This document shows positions 1 through 5,745 of a stretch of 5,745 bases of DNA, piece by piece. A program made the position numbers and the translations under genes. The stretch comes from Helicobacteraceae bacterium (GTDB lineage: Bacteria; Campylobacterota; Campylobacteria; Campylobacterales; Sulfurimonadaceae): assembly GCA_030642185.1 (NCBI GenBank), contig DAOWOG010000103.1:1-5745 (forward strand), given 5' to 3'. The notes under the pieces were generated by a model. That model saw only the letters and a list, made by a program, of their open reading frames with translations. It was not told the origin of the DNA and searched no databases. The stretch's first letter is position 1. The number at the start of each line of letters is the position of its first letter.

Positions 1-3000
1 ACTTTATACTCTTTTGTCGTGCGGTCACCCTGCTTCCACACTGTCTCGGAGTCCAGGAGATTTTGAAGTTTCAGCTTGCCTGTCAAACCGTAAGCAAAAT
101 TCTCTATCCAGACAAAATCCAGCAGCTGCGGCGGAATTTCCACATGATCGGGATAGCGGTCTCCATCATCGATCAGCCCTACTTTACGGATGCGTTCATC
201 CATAAAGTTGTATGACAGGGCCAGGGAACGTGCCTCCTCTTCGTAGCCGAACGTCACATTGATAACGATAGGCGAAAGTCCCTGCAGCTCTCTGTGATTT
301 GTCGAAAAGGTGTCAAGCTGCTCTTCGCGCAGTGTCACATCAGATTTTGTGTAGGAGAAGTTACCTGAAAGATAATACGCTTCCATGTAGTCCGAGATCA
401 TCTCCAGGTTTTTACGGCCATCAATTTCAAAACCATACAGCGTTGCTGAATCTGCATTGTCAAAACTGTAAATAGGCAGTGAGGTTGACGGGACCTGAAT
501 GTCCTCGATCGGCTTGTCAAGATATTTATAAAACAGGCCCGCTTTGATCGTCTCAGTCGGTGAAAAGTAGTGACTGTACTTGAGATCCACATTGTAAATG
601 TCGGTATTGACAAGATTCGGGTTACCGACGACTGTCGCGACTTCATACGGATGAAAATACTCTCCGCTCGTAAACTCCCGCAAATCCGGGACAATGTACG
701 TTCGTGAACCGGCAAGATCGATGTGGTTATTATCATCTGCTTTATATTTGATGCTGAGACTCGGATAAAAATCACTCAGTACTAAAGATTCCGGCACCCT
801 GACAATGTTACCACGCTGACTCATATCAGGATTATCTCTGTCTTGTTTATACTGCCAGACGGTCTGTGACAAGTCAACATAGCGCACGCCGAACAACACC
901 TCGACCTGCTCAACAGGATTCACAAAACTATTAAAGTAAACGGCAGTCTCATCGACTTCAGCGTCAAAATAATCCGCAGCCTGGAATAGCTGGCTGACAC
1001 GAAATTTTCGATCATCATAATCAATGTCCGGGCGGACATACTCATCATAAACAGCCTCAATATCCTGTGTCAGATCATCCGGTGCATTAAAGTCACGAAG
1101 GAAATACTTGTTCTGTCGTGATTCACGTTCTTTCTTTGACATAGATAGACCTACTTCAAGGTAATCTTTATCGCTAAACATCGGGATGTGCTGACGGTCT
1201 TTCAGGTAAAAACTTGTTAAATCATCTTCTGAAGTAAGATTATTGGCAATATGATTTGAGATCTGATTATTTAAGACATATTGACCACCCTCAAGAATAT
1301 AGGTATATTTATAGTTATTCGGCTGATCAAGGCTCGCACTTGCCAACTGCCCGCCAAAAGAGAGTTGCGCATCAGAGTTAAACAGTACATAGTTCCATTC
1401 ACCGTTGATCTGATCGGTTCCCAGTTCACGCTCTTCCCAATCCAAAAAGTATCGGATCATATGGTCATCGTTTGAGCCAAGAATTCCATCAATTACCCGT
1501 GTGTAATTATCGGCATTCAAGGTATACAGCTTGGTATACTTCAGCTTGAACTGATCATCATAGTTATAACTGAGATTAAAAATAGCCGCATGCTCATAAC
1601 TCGAATGCGTGATATAGTTTGTTCCATATTGGGTCGGCTTCTCATAAAGCGTTCCGTCCGAGCGCATATCGTAATCATAATAGCTCTCTTCGACGTGATT
1701 GTGACTCTGTTTATACTCATAACCACCAGAGACACTGATCTGCTGCTTGTCATCTATCTCGAAACTTTTGGCACCGGAGAGTCCAAAGTTGAACCCCATC
1801 GGCAGATCTTCCTGCGTCACTGCAAAATTACGTTCAACATACTCCTGTGTCCATTGACTGATCTGTTCTTTACTGAAGTTGGCTGGGGTCAGCCCTACAA
1901 TAGGCTGACCCTCTGTCACTTTGGTCGCGTCTAACAATCCGGCAGGAATATCCCGGTAACCATTGTCATATGCTAGCCAGTCTGTGCTGCTTCCCGCATA
2001 GGTATTGCTCTTATTAAAAGTATTGCTGTTGCCTTTGAGTGCAACATTTACTTTGATAAAATCTTCACTTGATTGATCTTTGGTACGGATGTCGATGTAA
2101 CCGCCGCCAAAACTGCTTGGAACATCTGCCGTTGCACTCTTCTGCACTTTCATACTGCCGATCACGCTTGCCGGAAAAATATCCAACGGTACTGTTCGTT
2201 TCGTTGGATTTGGAGACGGCAGCGGCATAGAGTTGAGTTCAACATTTGAGTAGCGATCACCCAATCCGCGAACGTAAATATTTCTGCCGCCGATAAGTGT
2301 CACCCCGGTAACACGTTTCAATGCACTTGCCGCATCACTGTCACCTTTTTTACTCATCTCTTCCGCACCCACAATCGACGTAATCGCATTACTCTGTTTC
2401 TCCTCCTGGATCACAGAAGCGACACTTCCCTCGACATGCGGGGCAAGAACAATAAACTCTTCGAGCTCCATTGAGGCAGGACTTAGTTCTACAATGCGGG
2501 TGATCATCTCTTTTGCGATGACCGTTACTTTAACATTTTGCGATGAGAAGCTGGTATGAATAATAGAGAGGGTTTGATTTCCATCCGGTATATTTAAAAC
2601 GATCTGCCCTTTTTTATCGGTGACAGCATCTACCTTTAGTCCCGGAACAAAGATGCGAGCACCCTCAATCGGTGCATTGTCATCTGAAGAGAGGATGGTC
2701 AGCGCCACCGCTCCATCGACACGTTTTTCACGCTTAACATCTTCTTTCGCCAGCGCATCTATTTTTTCAGGCGCCTCGACATCGGCAAAGATCAGCTTGT
2801 TGGTAGAGGACAGAGAGAGAATGATCTGTGACTGTTTAGAGGAAACAATGACAAAATTCTTCTTGATAAATGCCTGTACCACACCGTTCTCTTCTGCAAG
2901 CAATTGCAGTTGATAACGACCTTTTGGCAGGGCAGTCGATAAATGACCGTCTTTGTCCGTCGTAAATTCAGCGGCTTTAGGACGCTCCGGCGTACCATAA

Positions 3001-3149
3001 GATTCAGGTGCGATATCCTGCAGCTTAAAAATAGCAACATGCTGATTGGAGAGCGGTTTTCCATCTTTTAAGATATAGAGAGAAAATTCACCGCTTGCTG
3101 CAAAAAGGCTTAAGGCAAGCAGTCCCATTAAAAACAGTATTCGCATCAT
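1..3149 (-). CDS. Large TonB-dependent outer-membrane receptor, 3' end missing
   Basis: Outer-membrane gated channel that imports a scarce substrate using energy from TonB; the substrate is unknown. I read 1049 codons from the ATG at 3149 to the left edge with no stop. Residues 1-18 form a signal peptide (MMRILFLMGLLALSLFAA). Two beta-rich, carboxypeptidase-regulatory-like domains follow, at about 21-115 and 147-225, joined by a charged linker. A candidate TonB box (ELEEFIVLA) lies at 228-236. The plug, about 243-360, contains RGLGDRYS at 294-301, VPLDIFP at 320-326 and FGGGYIDIR at 347-355. The rest is beta-barrel with alternating aromatic strands. NLLDSETVW at 1030-1038 looks like the next-to-last barrel strand region, so probably only 10-20 residues are missing. 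The start overlaps the stop of the TPR gene, with GGGAG 8 nt upstream. The frame is intact, so this is not a pseudogene. The family call is firm; the substrate is not predicted. Confidence 0.95.
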   Translation of the reverse strand, partial: MMRILFLMGLLALSLFAASGEFSLYILKDGKPLSNQHVAIFKLQDIAPESYGTPERPKAAEFTTDKDGHLSTALPKGRYQLQLLAEENGVVQAFIKKNFVIVSSKQSQIILSLSSTNKLIFADVEAPEKIDALAKEDVKREKRVDGAVALTILSSDDNAPIEGARIFVPGLKVDAVTDKKGQIVLNIPDGNQTLSIIHTSFSSQNVKVTVIAKEMITRIVELSPASMELEEFIVLAPHVEGSVASVIQEEKQSNAITSIVGAEEMSKKGDSDAASALKRVTGVTLIGGRNIYVRGLGDRYSNVELNSMPLPSPNPTKRTVPLDIFPASVIGSMKVQKSATADVPSSFGGGYIDIRTKDQSSEDFIKVNVALKGNSNTFNKSNTYAGSSTDWLAYDNGYRDIPAGLLDATKVTEGQPIVGLTPANFSKEQISQWTQEYVERNFAVTQEDLPMGFNFGLSGAKSFEIDDKQQISVSGGYEYKQSHNHVEESYYDYDMRSDGTLYEKPTQYGTNYITHSSYEHAAIFNLSYNYDDQFKLKYTKLYTLNADNYTRVIDGILGSNDDHMIRYFLDWEERELGTDQINGEWNYVLFNSDAQLSFGGQLASASLDQPNNYKYTYILEGGQYVLNNQISNHIANNLTSEDDLTSFYLKDRQHIPMFSDKDYLEVGLSMSKKERESRQNKYFLRDFNAPDDLTQDIEAVYDEYVRPDIDYDDRKFRVSQLFQAADYFDAEVDETAVYFNSFVNPVEQVEVLFGVRYVDLSQTVWQYKQDRDNPDMSQRGNIVRVPESLVLSDFYPSLSIKYKADDNNHIDLAGSRTYIVPDLREFTSGEYFHPYEVATVVGNPNLVNTDIYNVDLKYSHYFSPTETIKAGLFYKYLDKPIEDIQVPSTSLPIYSFDNADSATLYGFEIDGRKNLEMISDYMEAYYLSGNFSYTKSDVTLREEQLDTFSTNHRELQGLSPIVINVTFGYEEEARSLALSYNFMDERIRKVGLIDDGDRYPDHVEIPPQLLDFVWIENFAYGLTGKLKLQNLLDSETVWKQGDRTTKEYK
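1886..1911. repeat. Perfect 9-bp inverted repeat inside the receptor gene
   Basis: The plus strand reads gggtcagcc, then an 8-base loop (ctacaata), then ggctgaccc, so the two arms are exact reverse complements. It lies in the part of the receptor gene coding for GQPIVGLTP, early in the barrel. No T-run follows on either strand, so it does not look like an intrinsic terminator. It may be chance. Confidence 0.6.
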
Positions 3150-3162
3150 TATTGGCACTCCC
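3147..3162 (-). promoter_or_regulatory. TPR-gene stop / receptor start overlap with ribosome-binding site
   Basis: The minus strand contains GGGAG (3158-3162), an 8-nt spacer, then TAATG, in which the last A of the TPR stop TAA is the first base of the receptor ATG. A second ATG follows at once, so translation could also begin one codon later. The overlap indicates coupled translation. Confidence 0.75.
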
Positions 3163-4264
3163 AAATGTTATTTTTACACTTTTCCATTTTACTGCGAAGC
3201 TCAATCGCTTTTTTAAAAAGATCCGGCTTGGTCAGTGTCTGCAGCAGCGCTTCAGACGCATCAGGTTCACCCTCCATGTAGTAGGCGTATGCCAAGGCGT
3301 AGCGCATATTTTCATCGTCCATGAGTCCGCTGCGCTGCATCGCTTTTCGTGTCACAATCACACGCTGTTTATACTTCTCTTTGATGTCGAGCATCTGTGT
3401 ATTTTTAAGAAGAGCCATCACGTAATCTTCTGCACGGCGGTACATCTCAGCTGCCTCTTTGGTGAATTTTCCATCTTCGACGGATGCTTCGTTAAACAGT
3501 TCCGCCGCCGCATGGATCATATTTTTGTCGATGTAAAGGTGTGCGAGCAGCACCGTCACTTTAGCACTCTTTATGTAGCGTAGATTTGCCGTTTCTGCGA
3601 GTAAAATTCCTTTATCAGTCTGACCGCTTTGACGCAGTGCATTGATAAAGTTCAGCATAATCTTCTCATCTGACGCAGCATTTTCAAGATAGATCTGTGC
3701 ATCAGTCAGTGCGGCTTGATAGAGATGCAGCGATACCAGATAATAAAAACGCTGCTTATAGGCATCCCAGTAAGCAGGAAATATCCTGTTGGCATTTCCG
3801 AGTACGACAAGCGCACTCTCTTTATCATCCAAACGCCAGTAACACTCTGCTTTCAGACCAAAGAGCTTTGGATTTTTTACCATAAGCTCCGGTACGCTGT
3901 CCAGTGCTTCAATTGCACCTTGATACTCTTTGAGTTTATAGCTGTTCTGCGCAACATAAAGATACAAAGGCTTTGATGCGTTGGTATCTGTACTCAGGGC
4001 TATGGATTTATAAAAGTTTTTATTGGCATCTGCGTAAAATGTCTTTTTGGTCTGAACCAGCCCTTTTAACATATAAAAGCGCGGCAGATCGACTTCGGTA
4101 TCGTTAACATCGACCTGGTTAAGCGCATCATTCGCACGTTCAATATGCCCATCACTCAACATCAGCGCACCAAGAGCGACAAAATCAACTTTGTCGCTTT
4201 TTTTGGCCCATACATTTAAGGAGAGCAGCAGCAGAGCCACCATCACTAAACCGGCAATCTTCAT
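3149..4264 (-). CDS. Periplasmic tetratricopeptide-repeat protein of the TonB operon
   Basis: A 371-residue secreted helical-repeat protein. Residues 1-20 are a signal peptide with a Leu/Val/Ala core and a likely cleavage after NVWA, so the mature protein should be periplasmic. The remainder is a chain of helix pairs resembling degenerate TPR units, roughly at 27-52, 60-91, 98-125, 132-160, 164-194, 200-230, 232-263 and 317-346. TPR solenoids usually bind other proteins. In TonB2 clusters of Vibrio and Shewanella a TPR gene sits directly after tonB2, and in Vibrio it is reported to be needed for TonB2-dependent uptake. By position I infer a similar role in assembling or stabilising the TonB-ExbB-ExbD complex. 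Cysteines occur at 141, 363 and 370; the last two flank KNNIWE at the very C-terminus. The start is supported by AAGGAG 5 nt upstream, overlapping the tonB stop. No enzymatic motif is visible. Confidence 0.9.
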   Translation of the reverse strand: MKIAGLVMVALLLLSLNVWAKKSDKVDFVALGALMLSDGHIERANDALNQVDVNDTEVDLPRFYMLKGLVQTKKTFYADANKNFYKSIALSTDTNASKPLYLYVAQNSYKLKEYQGAIEALDSVPELMVKNPKLFGLKAECYWRLDDKESALVVLGNANRIFPAYWDAYKQRFYYLVSLHLYQAALTDAQIYLENAASDEKIMLNFINALRQSGQTDKGILLAETANLRYIKSAKVTVLLAHLYIDKNMIHAAAELFNEASVEDGKFTKEAAEMYRRAEDYVMALLKNTQMLDIKEKYKQRVIVTRKAMQRSGLMDDENMRYALAYAYYMEGEPDASEALLQTLTKPDLFKKAIELRSKMEKCKNNIWECQ

Positions 4265-4276
4265 TCTCTCTCCTTA
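4262..4276 (-). promoter_or_regulatory. tonB stop / TPR-gene ribosome-binding site
   Basis: The minus strand reads TAAGGAGAGAGAATG. The tonB stop overlaps a strong AAGGAG sequence placed 5 nt before the ATG of the TPR gene. It is the best match to the consensus among the four junctions. Confidence 0.8.
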
Positions 4277-4912
4277 ATTAAGGTCGAAGCGTATTTTCTG
4301 CTTCGCCCATACTTTGACAGCTTTACCCTGGTACTGTGCCGGTTTGAATTCCCAACTCCTTACTGCCATCACGGCAACATCATCAAAAGTTCCTACCGGC
4401 TCACTCTCAAGTACTTTTACCTTATCCACACGCCCCTGCTTATTGACCAGAAGGTTCATCAACACGTAACCTGTCACACCATTTTTCCGTGCTTTTTTCG
4501 GGTACTCTATCGGGCTTCGTCGTACAGGCTGCGGTGCTTGATCCACCGTATCATCTGTCATAACCATGTCTTTACCGACATCACCCAAAAGGGAGTCATC
4601 CGAGAGCAGATCAGAGGACTGAAATGCTTCAAGTCCCGTATCAATCCCTGAAAGCTGTGAACTTAAGGTCGGTGTCGGAGCCGCACGTTTCGGCTTCACT
4701 TTTTTCGGTTTCGGTTTTGGTTTCGGCTTTGGTTTCGGCTTGGGCTTGACCACTTTCTGAATGTCAAACTGCGCCGTACTCTCTCTTTTCTTTTTTGGCT
4801 CTTTCCAGCCTTCTCTGTTCATCTCTATCACAACAATAAAGACAAAAAGAAGCCCAAAAACACTCCACAGCAGGGCAAGTATATTATTCTTGAGCGAGGA
4901 TTGTCTGCTCAC
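4274..4912 (-). CDS. tonB: Energy transducer TonB (TonB2-like)
   Basis: A 212-residue TonB that links the ExbB-ExbD proton channel to outer-membrane receptors. It has a short cytoplasmic N-terminus and one membrane anchor at about 11-29. A basic stretch with seven consecutive Lys-Pro pairs covers 56-69, followed by an acidic, Ser/Asp-rich linker at about 88-124. The TonB C-terminal domain occupies about 133-212. Within it, SPIEYPKKAR (133-142), GYVLMNLLVN (148-157) and RSWEFKPA (185-192) match the conserved pattern of a Tyr-Pro entry, strand 1 and the Trp-x-Phe-x-Pro-Ala signature. The start is GTG, one base after the exbD stop, with GAGG and AGG upstream inside the exbD tail. The next in-frame ATG, residue 31, falls after the membrane anchor and would remove it. 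The length and short linker resemble TonB2 more than the longer E. coli TonB. Confidence 0.95.
   Translation of the reverse strand: MSRQSSLKNNILALLWSVFGLLFVFIVVIEMNREGWKEPKKKRESTAQFDIQKVVKPKPKPKPKPKPKPKKVKPKRAAPTPTLSSQLSGIDTGLEAFQSSDLLSDDSLLGDVGKDMVMTDDTVDQAPQPVRRSPIEYPKKARKNGVTGYVLMNLLVNKQGRVDKVKVLESEPVGTFDDVAVMAVRSWEFKPAQYQGKAVKVWAKQKIRFDLN
4706..4747 (-). repeat. Lys-Pro hexanucleotide repeat in tonB
   Basis: Seven consecutive Lys-Pro codon pairs (residues 56-69 of TonB), written as near-identical 6-bp units; on the plus strand the core reads ggtttc/ggcttt with a few third-base changes. Proline-rich stretches stiffen the TonB linker that spans the periplasm. Such a repeat can gain or lose units by slippage without shifting the frame. 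Confidence 0.85.
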
Positions 4913-4926
4913 CTTAACCTACCTCT
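4910..4926 (-). promoter_or_regulatory. exbD stop / tonB GTG start with overlapping ribosome-binding site
   Basis: The minus strand reads GAGGTAGGTTAAG and then GTG. GAGG (9-nt spacer) or AGG (5-nt spacer) lies within the last codons of exbD, TAA ends exbD, and one base later GTG starts tonB. This fixes the tonB start and implies coupling. The non-ATG start may lower TonB relative to ExbB and ExbD; that last point is inference. Confidence 0.7.
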
Positions 4927-5318
4927 TTTTTTGTAGCAACCGCCACATCCTTCGCCCCTGACATACGGCACTGATCCACCACTTCAATCAGTTTTTCAAC
5001 CGCAATGGTCTCATCCGTCACCACGAGGATGGATTTTTCAGTCGAGGCACGCAGCAGATCGCGCAATTTGCTCTGGATCGCCCATACTTTGACCGGCTGG
5101 CCATCCACATATGTCTGCGCCTGATTATCAAGATAGACACGGATCACCTTGCTTGATGAGCGTGAAGCCGATGAGGCACCCGGACGCTCAAGGTCAAGCT
5201 TCATATCTTTGACAAAAGTAGAGCTGACCATAAAAAATATGAGCAAAATAAAAACCATATCGATCAACGGAGAGATGTCAACGTCAATGTTTTGCTCTTT
5301 TTTCTTTCTAAAACGCAT
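4914..5318 (-). CDS. exbD: Biopolymer transport protein ExbD
   Basis: A 134-residue inner-membrane subunit that couples proton flow through the ExbB channel to TonB. A basic cytoplasmic N-terminus (MRFRKKKEQ) precedes the family signature IDVDISPLIDMVF at 11-23. The membrane segment runs from about residue 17 to 37. Asp20 in PLIDMVF aligns with the proton-carrying aspartate of the family (Asp25 of E. coli ExbD). The periplasmic domain, about 45-134, includes VYLDNQAQTYVDGQPV and SILVVTDETIAVEKLI, the usual beta-alpha fold of ExbD/TolR. The length matches ExbD2 of TonB2 systems. It lies 9 bp after exbB, and its AAGGA ribosome-binding site overlaps the exbB stop. TolR is the alternative, but the neighbouring tonB and receptor favour ExbD. 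Confidence 0.96.
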   Translation of the reverse strand: MRFRKKKEQNIDVDISPLIDMVFILLIFFMVSSTFVKDMKLDLERPGASSASRSSSKVIRVYLDNQAQTYVDGQPVKVWAIQSKLRDLLRASTEKSILVVTDETIAVEKLIEVVDQCRMSGAKDVAVATKKEVG

Positions 5319-5330
5319 ACTATTTCCTTA
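5319..5330 (-). promoter_or_regulatory. exbB stop / exbD ribosome-binding site
   Basis: The minus strand reads TAAGGAAATAGT and then ATG. The TAA ends exbB, and AAGGA, with a 6-nt spacer, forms the Shine-Dalgarno sequence for exbD. Stop and binding site share bases, which suggests that translation of exbD follows that of exbB. Confidence 0.75.
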
Positions 5331-5745
5331 TTTGTCTATTTCCGAACAGAGAATATCCTGGATCTGCTCCAGCTCATCCTCCATCATATTGGCCCGACGA
5401 TCGATCAAACGACCAACGATCAACCCCGGTACTGCAACGACCAGTCCAAGCTGTGTTGTAAAAAGTGCCTGTGAGATGCCGCCTGCAATACCGCCGCTTT
5501 GACTAAAGAGTGTCATACTTGCAAGTGAATCAAATGTCTCGATCATTCCGACAACCGTTCCAAGCAGACCGATCAACGGGGCGACCATCACAATCGTTCC
5601 AACTGTTTTACGGTACTTTTTCAGTTCTTGCCGATAATCATAAAAAACATCTTCAATATAAACACGGCGATCTTTAGCGCTGTAGCCCCCTCTTGTAATT
5701 TCAAGAGCCTCTACGATAGCACTGTCGATCAATCCTCTCGGTTCA
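5328..5745 (-). CDS. exbB: ExbB (MotA/TolQ/ExbB proton-channel family), 5' end missing
   Basis: The C-terminal 138 residues of an inner-membrane proton-channel subunit; the start lies beyond the right edge. The visible part begins in the cytoplasmic region after the first membrane helix. A helix at visible residues 49-71 contains PLIGLLGTVVGMIETF. A third helix at about 86-113 contains GGISQALFTTQLGLVVAVPG. These are the ExbB/TolQ signatures. Thr63 and Thr97 of the fragment appear to match Thr148 and Thr181, which line the E. coli ExbB channel. A short charged tail follows (DRRANMMEDELEQIQDIL). The fragment would fit a protein of about 170-180 residues, the ExbB2 size, lacking only its first membrane helix. 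The reading frame is open to the window edge. A TTG at 5732 is not a believable start, since it would delete helix 1 and the upstream frame remains open. Confidence 0.94.
   Translation of the reverse strand, partial: EPRGLIDSAIVEALEITRGGYSAKDRRVYIEDVFYDYRQELKKYRKTVGTIVMVAPLIGLLGTVVGMIETFDSLASMTLFSQSGGIAGGISQALFTTQLGLVVAVPGLIVGRLIDRRANMMEDELEQIQDILCSEIDK

Noticed and set aside
398..775. Minus-strand open frame of 125 codons
   Set aside because: It lies inside the receptor gene in another frame; its translation is Ser/Arg rich without family motifs, while the receptor frame is continuous through it.
1541..1753. Minus-strand open frame of 70 codons
   Set aside because: Out-of-frame shadow of the receptor barrel; low-complexity Ser/Arg/Met translation.
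1590..1934. Plus-strand open frame of 114 codons with hydrophobic stretches
   Set aside because: It is antisense to the receptor barrel; the hydrophobic residues are complements of Asp/Asn/Tyr codons. No convincing ribosome-binding site or family resemblance.
2792..3064. Minus-strand open frame of 90 codons
   Set aside because: Alternate frame of the receptor N-terminal domains; the true frame has a signal peptide, ribosome-binding site and uninterrupted continuation.
1..3149. Possible frameshift or broken receptor gene
   Set aside because: I read every codon of this frame from 3149 to the left edge and found no stop and no loss of barrel pattern; only the window edge truncates it.
3095..3583. 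Plus-strand open frame of 162 codons
   Set aside because: It runs antisense across the receptor start and the end of the TPR gene, both well supported; the Phe/His/Cys-rich translation has no recognisable domain.
4216..4235. Short agcagc run
   Set aside because: It is the leucine-codon run of the TPR protein signal peptide and not an independent repeat element.
5730..5732. TTG as a possible start of ExbB
   Set aside because: The frame stays open upstream to the window edge and the first membrane helix of ExbB would be missing; the gene is simply cut by the window.

Overview
The window is almost entirely coding. All of it reads as one minus-strand transcription unit, entering from the right edge and leaving at the left. 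In transcription order it holds exbB (5' end cut off by the right edge), exbD, tonB, a periplasmic tetratricopeptide-repeat (TPR) protein, and a very large TonB-dependent outer-membrane receptor whose last residues are cut off by the left edge. Junctions are 9 bp, 1 bp, 9 bp and a 1-base stop/start overlap, so the five genes are very probably co-transcribed and partly translationally coupled. There is no intergenic stretch long enough for an internal promoter, and I see no terminator, RNA gene, insertion sequence or CRISPR array.

The genes form one machine. ExbB and ExbD make the inner-membrane proton channel. TonB carries the energy across the periplasm. The receptor binds a substrate at the outer membrane and opens when TonB pulls on it. 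The TPR protein has a signal peptide and probably works in the periplasm as an accessory of the complex. The small ExbB, the 134-residue ExbD, the roughly 210-residue TonB and a TPR gene directly downstream match the layout of the TonB2 systems of Vibrio, Shewanella and relatives. In those systems a larger ExbB-like gene, ttpC, lies just upstream; here that position is beyond the right edge. The substrate cannot be read from the sequence.

Base composition is moderate (somewhat below 50% GC by eye), and the secretion signals are short and Leu/Phe/Ala rich. Together with the operon layout this suggests a free-living Gram-negative proteobacterium-like organism. A marine or sulfur-oxidising member of the Campylobacterota (Sulfurimonas, Sulfurovum or Sulfuricurvum type) is my best guess and a gammaproteobacterium the main alternative; this is inference only.

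I do not see a clearly new class of system. The points most worth checking are the pairing of a TonB2-like motor with its own co-transcribed receptor, the two extra domains at the receptor N-terminus, the paired cysteines at the end of the TPR protein, and a perfect hairpin inside the receptor gene.
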